DNA of 14,346 nucleotides. Source: Chlamydiota bacterium. GTDB lineage: Bacteria > Chlamydiota > Chlamydiia > Chlamydiales > VGMA01. Below, in pieces: positions 1-6,351 of this stretch (the stretch's first letter is position 1; each line of letters begins with the position of its first letter). The stretch covers positions 1 through 14,346 of the forward strand of contig VGMA01000028.1 of NCBI GenBank assembly GCA_016866575.1, written 5' to 3'. The notes under the pieces were generated by a model. It searched no databases, was not told the origin of the DNA, and saw nothing but the letters and a program-made list of their open reading frames with translations. The translations under genes and the position numbers were made by a program.

Positions 1-181
1 TTACCATGTCATCACCACAGCCATATCGACAATCGTCTGCAAAATTGCTTACGTTTGGAAATATTTGAGCTTCTTGCACCTTTCGGTTAACATTAGAATA
101 TAATGGATATAAAATTTGGTTTATACCATCATTAGTATACTTGTTCAAAGGCCAAGAAGAGTAGTTTCTGTAATTTTTCAT
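1..181 (-). CDS. Partial CDS, N-terminal 60 residues of an unidentified protein
   Basis: An open frame starts with ATG at 181-179 and runs off the window at base 1. The visible part begins MKNYRNYSSWPLNKYTNDGI and ends around CRYGCGDDM. It is polar and rich in Asn and Tyr, with two closely spaced cysteines and no signal peptide or membrane segment. The start codon shares one base with the stop of the upstream gene (TGATG), the same coupling used across the whole cluster, which supports the frame being real. Its position downstream of the capsid candidate and a small membrane protein suggests another virion component, but I do not recognise the family. The C-terminus is missing, so the function stays open. 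Confidence 0.7.
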   Translation of the reverse strand, partial: MKNYRNYSSWPLNKYTNDGINQILYPLYSNVNRKVQEAQIFPNVSNFADDCRYGCGDDMV

Positions 182-573
182 CATTTTTTTATTGATGATA
201 CGATAGCGAGAGCAACGATGATGGCACCAACTAAAATATAAGTATTTGTCTGGCTAGCAGAGCCTTTTGAGGCATCTGCGCCCATCATCATCCTTCTACG
301 CCTCATGCGAAGTCCATCGGCATTGAGTTTTGTATCACACTCTGCCTTTGTCATGGCTCCGTTTTGTTTTTTTTCAAATAACTCAAGGATTACAGCTTTG
401 TCGGGGTGTAGATCCATAATATCTTTTAATGCTTCCTCATTGCCTTTACCAACGATTGTTTGCATGGTTTCGGACATTTCATTCAGGTCTGCAACCTTAA
501 AAAAACCATATTTTTTGCAGATTTCATAGCAACTGTCTGGGTTGCTTTCGGCTATGTAGGAATATACATTCAT
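181..573 (-). CDS. Small tail-anchored membrane protein, probable virion component
   Basis: This 130-residue protein has an N-terminal alpha-helical domain (about residues 1-70) containing the segment DIMDLHPDKAVILELFE. A basic Met/Arg-rich stretch follows (RMRRRRMMMG, residues 89-98), then a Gly/Ser linker and one C-terminal membrane helix (about 110-127) ending in SSIKK. The layout places a cytoplasmic or capsid-facing domain in front of a C-terminal anchor. Similar N-terminal domains with an HPDK motif occur, as far as I remember, in other Bacteroidota phages, but I cannot name the family. The gene follows the terminator after the capsid candidate and is coupled to the next gene by a one-base overlap. 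A structural membrane protein of the particle is the most likely role; this is inferred from architecture and context only. Confidence 0.75.
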   Translation of the reverse strand: MNVYSYIAESNPDSCYEICKKYGFFKVADLNEMSETMQTIVGKGNEEALKDIMDLHPDKAVILELFEKKQNGAMTKAECDTKLNADGLRMRRRRMMMGADASKGSASQTNTYILVGAIIVALAIVSSIKK

Positions 574-589
574 ACTTGCAATTTATTTG

Positions 590-629
590 AAAAAAAGGGG
601 CAGATGAAAATTATCACCGCCCCCTTTTT
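590..629 (-). terminator. Intrinsic terminator after the capsid candidate
   Basis: Bases 592-600 (AAAAAGGGG) pair perfectly with 621-629 (CCCCTTTTT), giving a nine-base-pair stem around a 20-base loop. Read on the minus strand, the GC-rich part of the stem is followed by seven Ts (596-590), the classic form of an intrinsic terminator. The A and T arms make it potentially active in both directions. It lies 18 bases after the stop of the capsid candidate and before the next gene, so it should end or attenuate a separate abundant capsid transcript. Confidence 0.8.
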
Positions 630-646
630 CATTATGAGTCTGTGGA

Positions 647-1378
647 TTACTGTCCAGAGATCAGATTAGTGGGGACACCACTGATGTTCGGATTTCCGTA
701 AGACTGAGCCACAGAAGAGCCTTGCAGACCAGCTGCCAAGTTAATGTTGCTTGCAGGGTAGAAGTGTACACGGAAGACAACAGATGCTTGGATTTGGTTA
801 AAGGTCAGCTTTGTGAAACCATCGATGCTGTAAAGCTGTTTTACTGCAACGATACCACTCTGCTGTTGGTATGGATCAATTACAGGTACGATTGTACGCA
901 GTAATTGGTTACCATTAGCATCTTGAGTGTTCAGCGTAAATACTTGTGTAATCTGAGAAGATGCACCAGAAATGCTCTCAATGTAGGTAAGCCCTGTTGA
1001 GAAAGGCTGGTTCATCGACTGATACAAGAACTGCTGATAGTTTACGTTTGAGATTGCAGAGCTAATTGTTACACCACTGATAGTCAAGCTACCACTAGAG
1101 AAACCTGAGCTGTTCAAGTAGGTGTAAGCACCTAATACATCGAAGTTGCTAACAGCAGTAGCCGAAGCGTTGCTGATAGTGATGATGTATGGCTGAGACT
1201 GAGGGGCTTGAGTGCCATTAGCCGAAAGGACCATACGAGTGCCAGCGATACCTTGTTCGCTGTTGGCGGTAATGTTGCGATATTGACCACCATTTTGGGG
1301 GGCAGGAGAACCTGTCCAACTTGCGTATTTTTCGTTGGCAAAGTTCCGAGCGTTGTTGATGTAGTTGCGGACTGACAT
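647..1378 (-). CDS. Candidate major capsid protein
   Basis: This 243-residue protein has a short helical N-terminus (about residues 1-20) followed by a long stretch rich in Ser, Asn, Gln, Thr, Val and Ile, with alternating hydrophobic residues typical of beta strands. It has few charged residues and no membrane segment. This composition suits a jelly-roll coat protein. The double jelly-roll coat of phage PM2 is of similar size (about 269 residues), so a compact double or a single jelly roll are both possible. A QNGG motif lies at residues 28-31. Genomic support is good: the gene stands alone between a roughly 800-base upstream region and a strong terminator, as expected for an abundant product, and the next intact gene upstream encodes the packaging ATPase. 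A minor capsid, vertex or spike protein is the main alternative. I cannot confirm the fold from sequence alone. Confidence 0.55.
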   Translation of the reverse strand: MSVRNYINNARNFANEKYASWTGSPAPQNGGQYRNITANSEQGIAGTRMVLSANGTQAPQSQPYIITISNASATAVSNFDVLGAYTYLNSSGFSSGSLTISGVTISSAISNVNYQQFLYQSMNQPFSTGLTYIESISGASSQITQVFTLNTQDANGNQLLRTIVPVIDPYQQQSGIVAVKQLYSIDGFTKLTFNQIQASVVFRVHFYPASNINLAAGLQGSSVAQSYGNPNISGVPTNLISGQ

Positions 1379-1846
1379 TTTTTTGTCGTTTTGTGTTATA
1401 AATGTTGTTTGCTTGTTTCAGGGGTTCTTCAAAACGAGCTATTGTGCCAACACCTTACTCGCAGAATTAAATCCATCCACTATGTACTATTTCATAGCTT
1501 CTATCGAACACAATAATTTTCAGTTTTTGCTTCCATATTGCCTACAAAGACAACACTTTCCCAAATTCCTATAACTTTCATGCGCGACTTCAACTAAATG
1601 TTCTTTCAAAGATTTTATTCTATATTTCCACCAAGAACGCAAATTTTTGGCTTCCATAAGGCTAAATTCTAAAAAAGGACATCAAAGAACTAATACAAAC
1701 CAAATTTGGAAACTAAATCTAACAAAAACAAGCATAATCAAACAAATATAGTCAAAGACTACTCTTTGATTTTATTTGATTAAACAAAATAATAGGTAAA
1801 AATACTTTGAGTTGAATAAGATTATTTTATTAATTAGCACTCTTAA
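1379..1846. promoter_or_regulatory. AT-rich noncoding region upstream of the capsid candidate
   Basis: No convincing gene is present in these 468 bases; stops are frequent in all frames and the short open frames lack protein-like composition. The region should hold the capsid gene's promoter. A minus-strand TATATTTG at 1750-1743 fits the Bacteroidota -7 box (TAnnTTTG), but I see no TTTG element at the usual 19-21 base spacing upstream of it, so it is weak. Two small dyads are visible: TCAAAG/CTTTGA at 1752-1757 and 1764-1769, and the ten-base palindrome CCAAATTTGG at 1700-1709. Either could be an operator or an origin element. Nothing here identifies an origin with confidence. Confidence 0.45.
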
Positions 1847-2164
1847 ATAAATATAGTTTACGGTAAACCCGCAGCGGTTGAGGAAATAGAATGTGGCTAC
1901 CAGCCACCAACCTATGCGATAGCAAAAGCAATAGAACATTATCGGAAGCACAAAAAATTTCCGATTCCTTCATTACTCAAAACTAAATTTTACTATTGGG
2001 AAGAGGACATAGGGGAAGTGGATACTGATGAAGGGAAGGATATAGCAATGGGTTCTTTTACGGAAGTCACATTGTGCGATTATGAAGGAAGGGAATTAAA
2101 AAAATATCAATTCAGAGGGAGTTGGGAAAAGATGAAAGTTTTAAAGACATCCCGCAGTGGATAA
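1847..2164 (+). pseudogene. Orphan plus-strand reading frame lacking a start codon, possible gene remnant
   Basis: From a stop at 1844-1846 to the TAA at 2162-2164, the plus strand is open for 105 codons. It reads like a real soluble protein: residues include ECGYQPPTYAIAKAIEHYRK, then FYYWEEDIGEVDTDEGK and a polar C-terminus ending KTSRSG. There is no ATG, GTG or TTG near its beginning; the first ATG would leave only 38 residues. It is the only protein-like stretch on the plus strand. It converges on the ATPase gene, with only nine bases between the two stops. The simplest reading is the 3' part of a gene truncated by insertion, deletion or recombination, possibly of host or other mobile origin. 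A functional gene with a rare start such as ATA or ATT is the alternative. I do not recognise the family. Confidence 0.5.
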
Positions 2165-2173
2165 ATAGTTTAG

Positions 2174-2986
2174 CTAATTCTTATAAGACATAAGCCGTTG
2201 TTTGACTTCTGACATGGCTGAAGATGGTGTATAGACCTTACCGCCTCGATCATCACGTGCTTTCAGTAAGGGTTGCACCAAGTTGCTATAGTTGTGCTGT
2301 ATAAATGTGTTTGTTGCTTTCTCCCAGTCATCGGTAGAAAACCCACCATATACTTTTTCTTCATCGATATCGCAATACAAAAAGAAGCGTTTATCGCCGC
2401 TATCATATTTTTGGTTAATAAGGGTTTCAGCAATAGACAAATATTCAAACTTATCTTCAAACTTATGCTTATGCTTTTTTACGGTATCCGTGAATTTATG
2501 TAACCTGATTATGTTCACGTTTTGCCAAACCTTAGAAGTAATGCGACCAATAGATTGATAGTGTAAAACAATATCAACCCCTATATGTCTATTCGTACAT
2601 ATTGCACCCACCAAATCATTAGGCATAGTATCGGAAATGTATTTATTTACATCTTCTATAAGTAGCAAACCATTTCTATATGTATCAAGACAAATAAAAA
2701 GGGTTTGCGCAATATCATCAAGCGTCATTTTCCTGCCATCGTCTAAAAAAGGTCTAATCCGTCTTATTTCTACTAGCGGGTGAACAGAAAAAAGCGTTAT
2801 ATCTTGAATGCGAATCGCTTTTATATCAAAATACTCGTCATTAACGTCCAATATCAAGACACGACGTCCAGGCACACCTTTAGATGGGTTACCAAAGACA
2901 TATTGATCAATCATCTTTCTCGTGGTGTAGCTCTTTCCTGAGCCCTTTCTACCAATACCTACTAATAATTTCGGTTCTCTACCCAT
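2174..2986 (-). CDS. Genome-packaging ATPase, FtsK/HerA type
   Basis: This 270-residue P-loop ATPase should drive viral DNA into preformed capsids. The Walker A motif is GRKGSGKS at residues 12-19. A strand ending RRVLILDVNDEY follows at 41-52, and the Walker B motif is LLLIED at 107-112. A downstream segment containing AICTNRHIGVD and LHYQS (about 128-144) matches the region after Walker B that carries the catalytic or sensor polar residues in FtsK/HerA ATPases. The short length, with the P loop almost at the N-terminus, resembles packaging ATPases of tailless membrane-containing viruses (PRD1 P9, PM2 P9, poxvirus A32) rather than cellular FtsK, which carries membrane and DNA-reading domains. 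The start codon shares a base with the stop of the preceding gene (TAATG). A conjugation-type ATPase is possible in principle, but no transfer genes are nearby. Confidence 0.85.
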   Translation of the reverse strand: MGREPKLLVGIGRKGSGKSYTTRKMIDQYVFGNPSKGVPGRRVLILDVNDEYFDIKAIRIQDITLFSVHPLVEIRRIRPFLDDGRKMTLDDIAQTLFICLDTYRNGLLLIEDVNKYISDTMPNDLVGAICTNRHIGVDIVLHYQSIGRITSKVWQNVNIIRLHKFTDTVKKHKHKFEDKFEYLSIAETLINQKYDSGDKRFFLYCDIDEEKVYGGFSTDDWEKATNTFIQHNYSNLVQPLLKARDDRGGKVYTPSSAMSEVKQRLMSYKN

Positions 2987-3822
2987 TATATTCTTTTTCT
3001 AGGCCGACCTACTCTACGTTCTTGTGCTTTTTCCTCTGGTTCTTTTACAGAAAAATCATCCTTAGATTCAGGTTGTTCAGTAGGCGGCTCTGGTTTTGAT
3101 GGTGGGCGTGATGGTCGAGGTGGAGCTTGAGGAACATACTGCGCTGTTGTAGCTTGCTTAATGCTATCAATCATGTAATTAAGCTGAGCCTTTTGTTGGA
3201 AGAATATCATTGATTTAGCTGCAATATCCTTTCCGAATAAATAGATCAGGTATTGTTCATCCGTTAATCCTATTCCCCTTTTCGCCAATACTCTTTCAAG
3301 CACAGGTTTCACTTCTTCTTTGAACTCGTCCGATACTTTGAGTAGACCATCTACTTGTTTATTATAGTCTTGAAAAAAGTCGCCTGCTCGAATCTTATTA
3401 CCATAATCATAATCAATCATGGCATTAAGGTTAATCTCTCCCTCTGCTTGTAACTTATTAAGCTTTTTTTCAGTAACAAGCAAACCTTTATTTGCTAAAT
3501 CATGCGCCCACTCATATCCCTGAATAATTAAAGCAGCAGCTTGTGCAGCAGCCATCTCTGTTTCCTTTTTAGGAATGTTTTTCATTTCAGGGTTAATCGG
3601 CTCGCGCTTGCGTGGCTCGGTGTTTGTTGAAATGTTTCTAGGTTGAAGCGGTGGTGGAGTAAAACGTGGCTCATCAATCGGCTTCGAAAAGTCCATGTTG
3701 TGAGCGTCTACATTAGGTCGTGTATAACGTCTCTCATCGACCACTTCATCTAAAGGGTTAAGTACAGCTTCGACTTTTTCGGGTTCTTTAGGCTCGTAGA
3801 TTTCTGACTCAATTTTAGCCAT
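2986..3822 (-). CDS. Helical protein with AT-hook-like C-terminus, possible packaging or DNA-binding factor
   Basis: This 278-residue protein has three parts. Residues 1-88 are charged, Pro-rich and probably disordered. Residues 88-225 are alpha-helical, opening with an Ala-rich helix (MAAAQAAALIIQGYEWAHDL). Residues 230-278 are Pro-rich and then strongly charged, ending in VGRPRKRI, whose GRPRK core is that of an AT-hook for minor-groove binding. It has no membrane segment. It overlaps the DnaA-like gene by eight bases upstream and the ATPase by one base downstream, so the three are probably translated together. I recall proteins with a similar central helix near packaging ATPases in Bacteroidota phages but cannot name the family. 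A DNA-binding partner of the ATPase is inferred from the AT-hook and gene order. Confidence 0.75.
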   Translation of the reverse strand: MAKIESEIYEPKEPEKVEAVLNPLDEVVDERRYTRPNVDAHNMDFSKPIDEPRFTPPPLQPRNISTNTEPRKREPINPEMKNIPKKETEMAAAQAAALIIQGYEWAHDLANKGLLVTEKKLNKLQAEGEINLNAMIDYDYGNKIRAGDFFQDYNKQVDGLLKVSDEFKEEVKPVLERVLAKRGIGLTDEQYLIYLFGKDIAAKSMIFFQQKAQLNYMIDSIKQATTAQYVPQAPPRPSRPPSKPEPPTEQPESKDDFSVKEPEEKAQERRVGRPRKRI

Positions 3823-4264
3823 GGTTTAGTTTTTTCTTTGTTATTAATAGTTTTATCTTCTTTAATATAGCCTCTATCTTTTTATCGAATTCCGTTTTAG
3901 GCTTTGTGGGCATTTTTTCTATCATTTCATAATATCGATATAATGCCGCCATGTCTTTATTGAAAATCTTTTTAAGATCTGGATAACTGAAATCGTATTC
4001 GCTCCGCAACATATAAACACTTATCGCCATAGCTAATTTTCTGTCATCTGTTCTATCATAGCTTGACAAAATCCTTTCTTTAGAAACTTCAGTCAAGTCA
4101 CTAACACAGGTTAAAATAAAATCAATATCATCGTTTTGTCCAGACAAAGACTTCAGCTTAGCATCTTGAAGTGTTTTGATAGTTTTTTCAATACCTATAA
4201 TCTCTACAGTTTCAAATAGTTCTGCCAATATTTGATTAGATATTGATAAAGCTTTAGCGTTCAT
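3815..4264 (-). CDS. DnaA domain-IV-like DNA-binding protein without an ATPase domain
   Basis: Residues 46-116 of this 149-residue protein follow the pattern of the DnaA C-terminal double-strand DNA-binding domain. A helix with DFILTCVSDLTEVSKERILS is followed by a DRTDDRKLAMAISVYMLR stretch, corresponding to the R-x(n)-AR-IAMYL region of DnaA, then by a helix-turn-helix segment (YDFSYPDLKKIFNKDMAALY) in the place of the DnaA signature that contacts the DnaA box. The AAA+ ATPase and N-terminal domains of DnaA are absent; instead there is a short helical N-terminus and a Lys-rich C-terminus (125-149). It should bind double-stranded DNA at specific sites. The neighbouring ATPase suggests a role in choosing viral DNA for packaging, while transcription or replication control is also possible. 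The fold call is motif reading, not a profile search. Confidence 0.65.
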   Translation of the reverse strand: MNAKALSISNQILAELFETVEIIGIEKTIKTLQDAKLKSLSGQNDDIDFILTCVSDLTEVSKERILSSYDRTDDRKLAMAISVYMLRSEYDFSYPDLKKIFNKDMAALYRYYEMIEKMPTKPKTEFDKKIEAILKKIKLLITKKKLNHG

Positions 4265-4288
4265 TGTTTTACCTTAAATCAAAGATAT

Positions 4289-4738
4289 TCAATTTTTAAT
4301 AACAAAAATAGATTCTAACGCCTTACATGCTTTTAGATTTTTCTTGAACCATTCGGTTCCCACTAATCTAATCTTAATTTTTGGATAATACTTAGCCATA
4401 CGTTTCATTTTGGTTTTACTTTTAGAATCGTAGTAGCCCTTCACTTCAGCCCATTCTTCGTCTCCGTTAAGATGGGTGACGCAAAAATCTGGCAAATAGG
4501 ATCTAACCCCCCTTTTTATATTTTCAAACCAAAAGCACTTGGGCTCGTGTTTCCAATCAATTATTTTACCCTCAGTTCTGAGTTGTTCCAAAAAAATAGC
4601 ATAATAGTACTCCCAAGATGACCTAAAATAAATAGGATTTTTCGAGCCTATTTGTGCCCAGAATTGCTTGTGTACTGGATCTTTTAAGCCTAATTTATTT
4701 TTTACAGCATGTGGAAGCTGACTGATATGAAGTCCCAT
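4289..4738 (-). CDS. PD-(D/E)XK nuclease
   Basis: This 149-residue protein carries the full catalytic pattern of the PD-(D/E)XK fold: an N-terminal helix with RSSWE (Glu43), PD at residues 83-84 in the strand SYLPDFCV, and EVK at 98-100 in EEWAEVKGYYD. A Lys-rich helix (SKSKTKMKRMAKYYP) follows. The spacing and the RSxxE-PDF-ExKGY layout resemble phage-type endonucleases and the TnsA/resolvase-like branch, which cut branched or specific DNA. In a virus, plausible jobs are resolving replication intermediates, trimming ends for packaging, or attacking host DNA. It sits 24 bases upstream of the DnaA-like gene and six bases after the PAP2 gene. All expected acidic residues and the lysine are present, so activity is likely; the substrate cannot be read from sequence. 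Confidence 0.75.
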   Translation of the reverse strand: MGLHISQLPHAVKNKLGLKDPVHKQFWAQIGSKNPIYFRSSWEYYYAIFLEQLRTEGKIIDWKHEPKCFWFENIKRGVRSYLPDFCVTHLNGDEEWAEVKGYYDSKSKTKMKRMAKYYPKIKIRLVGTEWFKKNLKACKALESIFVIKN

Positions 4739-4744
4739 AATTTC

Positions 4745-5392
4745 TCATAACTTATATTTTTTCTTAAATTCGGGATGGTTGCATACAACTGAAGCCACAT
4801 AGTCAGAAAATTGGGAATCAGATAAGTAGTGAACTCCCATGAAAACACGAGACCACATTATATCAGTGGCAAGATCATGTAAGGCTTTGTGATATTTAGG
4901 ATATTGATTGCCAATTACTTCAGCATACACGCGAGATTGAAATGCATGCCCCGATGGATAAGACGGGGAGTCCGCAGCAGTTGATTTGAACGATATTAGC
5001 TCCATGCCTAGCATTTTAGATAGCTGATAAGGTCTTACCCGCTGATAATGATATTTTAACTTAACCAAAAGTGGTTTAATATCGTCCTTAATTGACTGTA
5101 AAAGAACATCCACATCGCCAAAAGGAATACCTGATTGCGCTAAGATTTCGACCATGTATTTTTCAAAAGAGTTGTCATAAAGATCAAAACGTCTGACTAA
5201 TTCTTCGTTATCAGCTAACTGATTGGTCGTATTTATTAACTCTTGAATCTCTGCTTTTGTTTCTTCGCTGTCGTTGGCTGGAAATGGAAAACTCTGCAAC
5301 TCAGGTAGAAGTGTATCTAAATAAGTTGTTTTGTTTAGGTAATAAAAGTGATTACGATCAGGGTTACCGTACTGAAGTTCGTTTATGTGCAT
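4745..5392 (-). CDS. PAP2-family acid phosphatase, soluble form
   Basis: This 215-residue protein has all three signature motifs of type 2 phosphatidic-acid phosphatases and related vanadium haloperoxidases: KxxxxxxRP at 113-121 (KYHYQRVRP), PSGH at 146-149 within SPSYPSGHA, and SRxxxxxHxxxD at 181-192 (SRVFMGVHYLSD). The expected phosphate-binding residues and the catalytic histidine pair (H149 and H188) are therefore intact. Unlike membrane lipid phosphatases of the family, it has no obvious membrane segments; residues 1-110 are helical and acidic. It should remove phosphate from a lipid or small phosphorylated molecule. The gene lies inside the virion cluster, four bases from one neighbour and six from the other. 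Roles in membrane-lipid remodelling, entry or phosphate scavenging are guesses; the enzyme family call is firm. Confidence 0.88.
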   Translation of the reverse strand: MHINELQYGNPDRNHFYYLNKTTYLDTLLPELQSFPFPANDSEETKAEIQELINTTNQLADNEELVRRFDLYDNSFEKYMVEILAQSGIPFGDVDVLLQSIKDDIKPLLVKLKYHYQRVRPYQLSKMLGMELISFKSTAADSPSYPSGHAFQSRVYAEVIGNQYPKYHKALHDLATDIMWSRVFMGVHYLSDSQFSDYVASVVCNHPEFKKKYKL

Positions 5393-5395
5393 AGA

Positions 5396-5782
5396 TTAAA
5401 AGAATCCTTGCGTTGTTTCTTTAGTCTTATCTCGTTCAACAGCACTTTGCACGTCTGTGACTTTTATGCTCAAGTCATCCACTTTGTTTTCAATTTCATT
5501 TCTAAAAGTCTTAGATATGGTTAGATTATAACGATAGTAGTAGATTGTGTAGTATAAAGCAGCAGCCCCTAAGACTCCGAAGCCCAGTTCTACGACGTTA
5601 ATTCTTTTCAGGATGTCAGTCACTTTACCACTGCCACCCATTGACATTCCGCCATTTTGCATTGACATTCCGCCATTTTGCATTGTAGGTGCAGGCGCAG
5701 GTGTAGGCATGGGTGCGGTTGCGACTGGTGCAAGCGCGGGTGCAGATGAAGGTGCAGGCGCAGAAGTAATTCCTGATACCAT
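5396..5782 (-). CDS. Membrane protein with Pro/Ala-rich head and tandem MQNGGMS repeat
   Basis: The 128-residue product opens with a Pro/Ala-rich low-complexity segment (residues 8-33), then carries MQNGGMS twice and a third degenerate copy, MGGSG (34-52). A membrane helix covers about residues 62-83 (VVELGFGVLGAAALYYTIYY). The C-terminal part (84-128) is helical and charged, with coiled-coil character, and ends in Phe-Phe. One end is thus a flexible extended arm and the other a short coil, with the membrane between them. The NGG repeats belong to the GG-motif pattern seen across the cluster. The start shares one base with the stop of the preceding gene (TAATG). Probably a membrane-embedded virion protein; the family is not recognised. 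Confidence 0.72.
   Translation of the reverse strand: MVSGITSAPAPSSAPALAPVATAPMPTPAPAPTMQNGGMSMQNGGMSMGGSGKVTDILKRINVVELGFGVLGAAALYYTIYYYRYNLTISKTFRNEIENKVDDLSIKVTDVQSAVERDKTKETTQGFF
5641..5682. repeat. Perfect 21-base tandem repeat, two copies
   Basis: The unit TTGACATTCCGCCATTTTGC plus a final A occurs at 5641-5661 and again without change at 5662-5682. It lies in frame in the membrane-protein gene and encodes the doubled MQNGGMS. Since 21 is a multiple of three, slippage would change the number of repeats without breaking the frame. Confidence 0.95.
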
Positions 5783-6174
5783 TACAATAAGATTTTTACA
5801 ACCAATGCGGCTCCAAGACCGATTAGTAATGCGTTAAGTAATGTTCTTTCTTCAATTTTTATCGGGGGCATCGTTAGCCCCTGAGGCGAATTTTCAGCGG
5901 GGGCGGATGAGGCAGTTGCAGAAGATTTAGGTTCTTCTCTCTTTACCTCTTTTAGTTCTATTGATACCACTGGAACTTCAGGAACAGAGGCTGATTTAGG
6001 GGGTATTACTACATCGTTGCTAAATACGGGTGTGTACCAATCTTGGCACGCTGTTGCTACTCGAAAATAGGTGTCCTTTTGCTCTTGTGAGCTTTTGATT
6101 ATCGTGTCTTGAAAGTTCTGGTTTAGAACAGTCTGATTAGGAAATCCCGTAAAATTTAACCATGTTGATTGCAT
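5782..6174 (-). CDS. C-terminally anchored membrane protein, start moved to 6174
   Basis: I choose the ATG at 6174-6172 (MQSTWLNFTGF), giving 130 residues. A longer frame to 6270 exists, but its extra 32 codons overlap the well-supported 49-residue gene in another frame. With this start the two genes are separated by a single base. The protein has a polar N-terminal domain (1-55, containing ACQDWYTPVF), a Pro/Val/Ser/Ala-rich flexible linker (56-105) and one C-terminal membrane helix (about 111-130, LLNALLIGLGAALVVKILL). It resembles its downstream neighbour in having a disordered arm plus one membrane helix, though in a different order. It is coupled to that neighbour by a TAATG overlap. Likely a minor virion membrane protein; the family is not recognised. 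Confidence 0.72.
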   Translation of the reverse strand: MQSTWLNFTGFPNQTVLNQNFQDTIIKSSQEQKDTYFRVATACQDWYTPVFSNDVVIPPKSASVPEVPVVSIELKEVKREEPKSSATASSAPAENSPQGLTMPPIKIEERTLLNALLIGLGAALVVKILL

Positions 6175-6175
6175 T

Positions 6176-6325
6176 CTATATTTTGTTTTGCTTTTTAAGA
6201 TCAACGGAAGCTCGCTTGATAGCGTCTTTCCATTTTTCGCCTCCTTCCTTGTTCCAAATTTTCTTTGCATGTGCAGAAATTAGTTTAATCTTTTCTCCTT
6301 TCTTGCTTGCGGTTGCTTTTGCCAT
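6176..6325 (-). CDS. 49-residue basic protein shared by phages and large DNA viruses
   Basis: The frame ATG (6325-6323) to TAG (6178-6176) encodes a 49-residue Lys-rich protein. After a basic start (MAKATASKKGEK) it reads KLISAHAKKIWNKEGGEKWK and then DAIKRASVDLKK. The pattern of a helix with AKxI, a GGExW turn and a helix with AIKRAS..LKK matches short basic proteins, or domains of larger ones, that I remember from tailed phages and from nucleocytoplasmic large DNA viruses. It could bind DNA or condense the genome inside the particle; that is inferred from charge only. It overlaps in another frame with the 5' extension of the next gene, which is why that extension is rejected. The gene is easily missed because of its size. 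Confidence 0.72.
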   Translation of the reverse strand: MAKATASKKGEKIKLISAHAKKIWNKEGGEKWKDAIKRASVDLKKQNKI

Positions 6326-6351
6326 GTTGTTGGGGTTTATTTTTTGTAAAT

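Noticed and set aside
1365..1574. Plus-strand 69-codon frame at the start of the capsid gene's upstream region
   Set aside because: Low-complexity, Phe/Cys-rich translation, overlaps the capsid start and has no protein-like features.
1897..1990. ATG-started frame inside the plus-strand orphan region (MWLPATNLCD...)
   Set aside because: It is only about 34 codons, in a different frame from the long protein-like one, and has no recognisable features.
2174..2986. Conjugation coupling protein or cellular FtsK instead of a packaging ATPase
   Set aside because: The protein is too short, has no membrane or DNA-reading domain, and there are no transfer or division genes nearby.
6175..6270. Extension of the 5782-6174 gene to an ATG at 6270
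   Set aside because: The extra 32 codons lie entirely within the 49-residue gene in another frame, which has recognisable motifs and ends one base before the chosen start.
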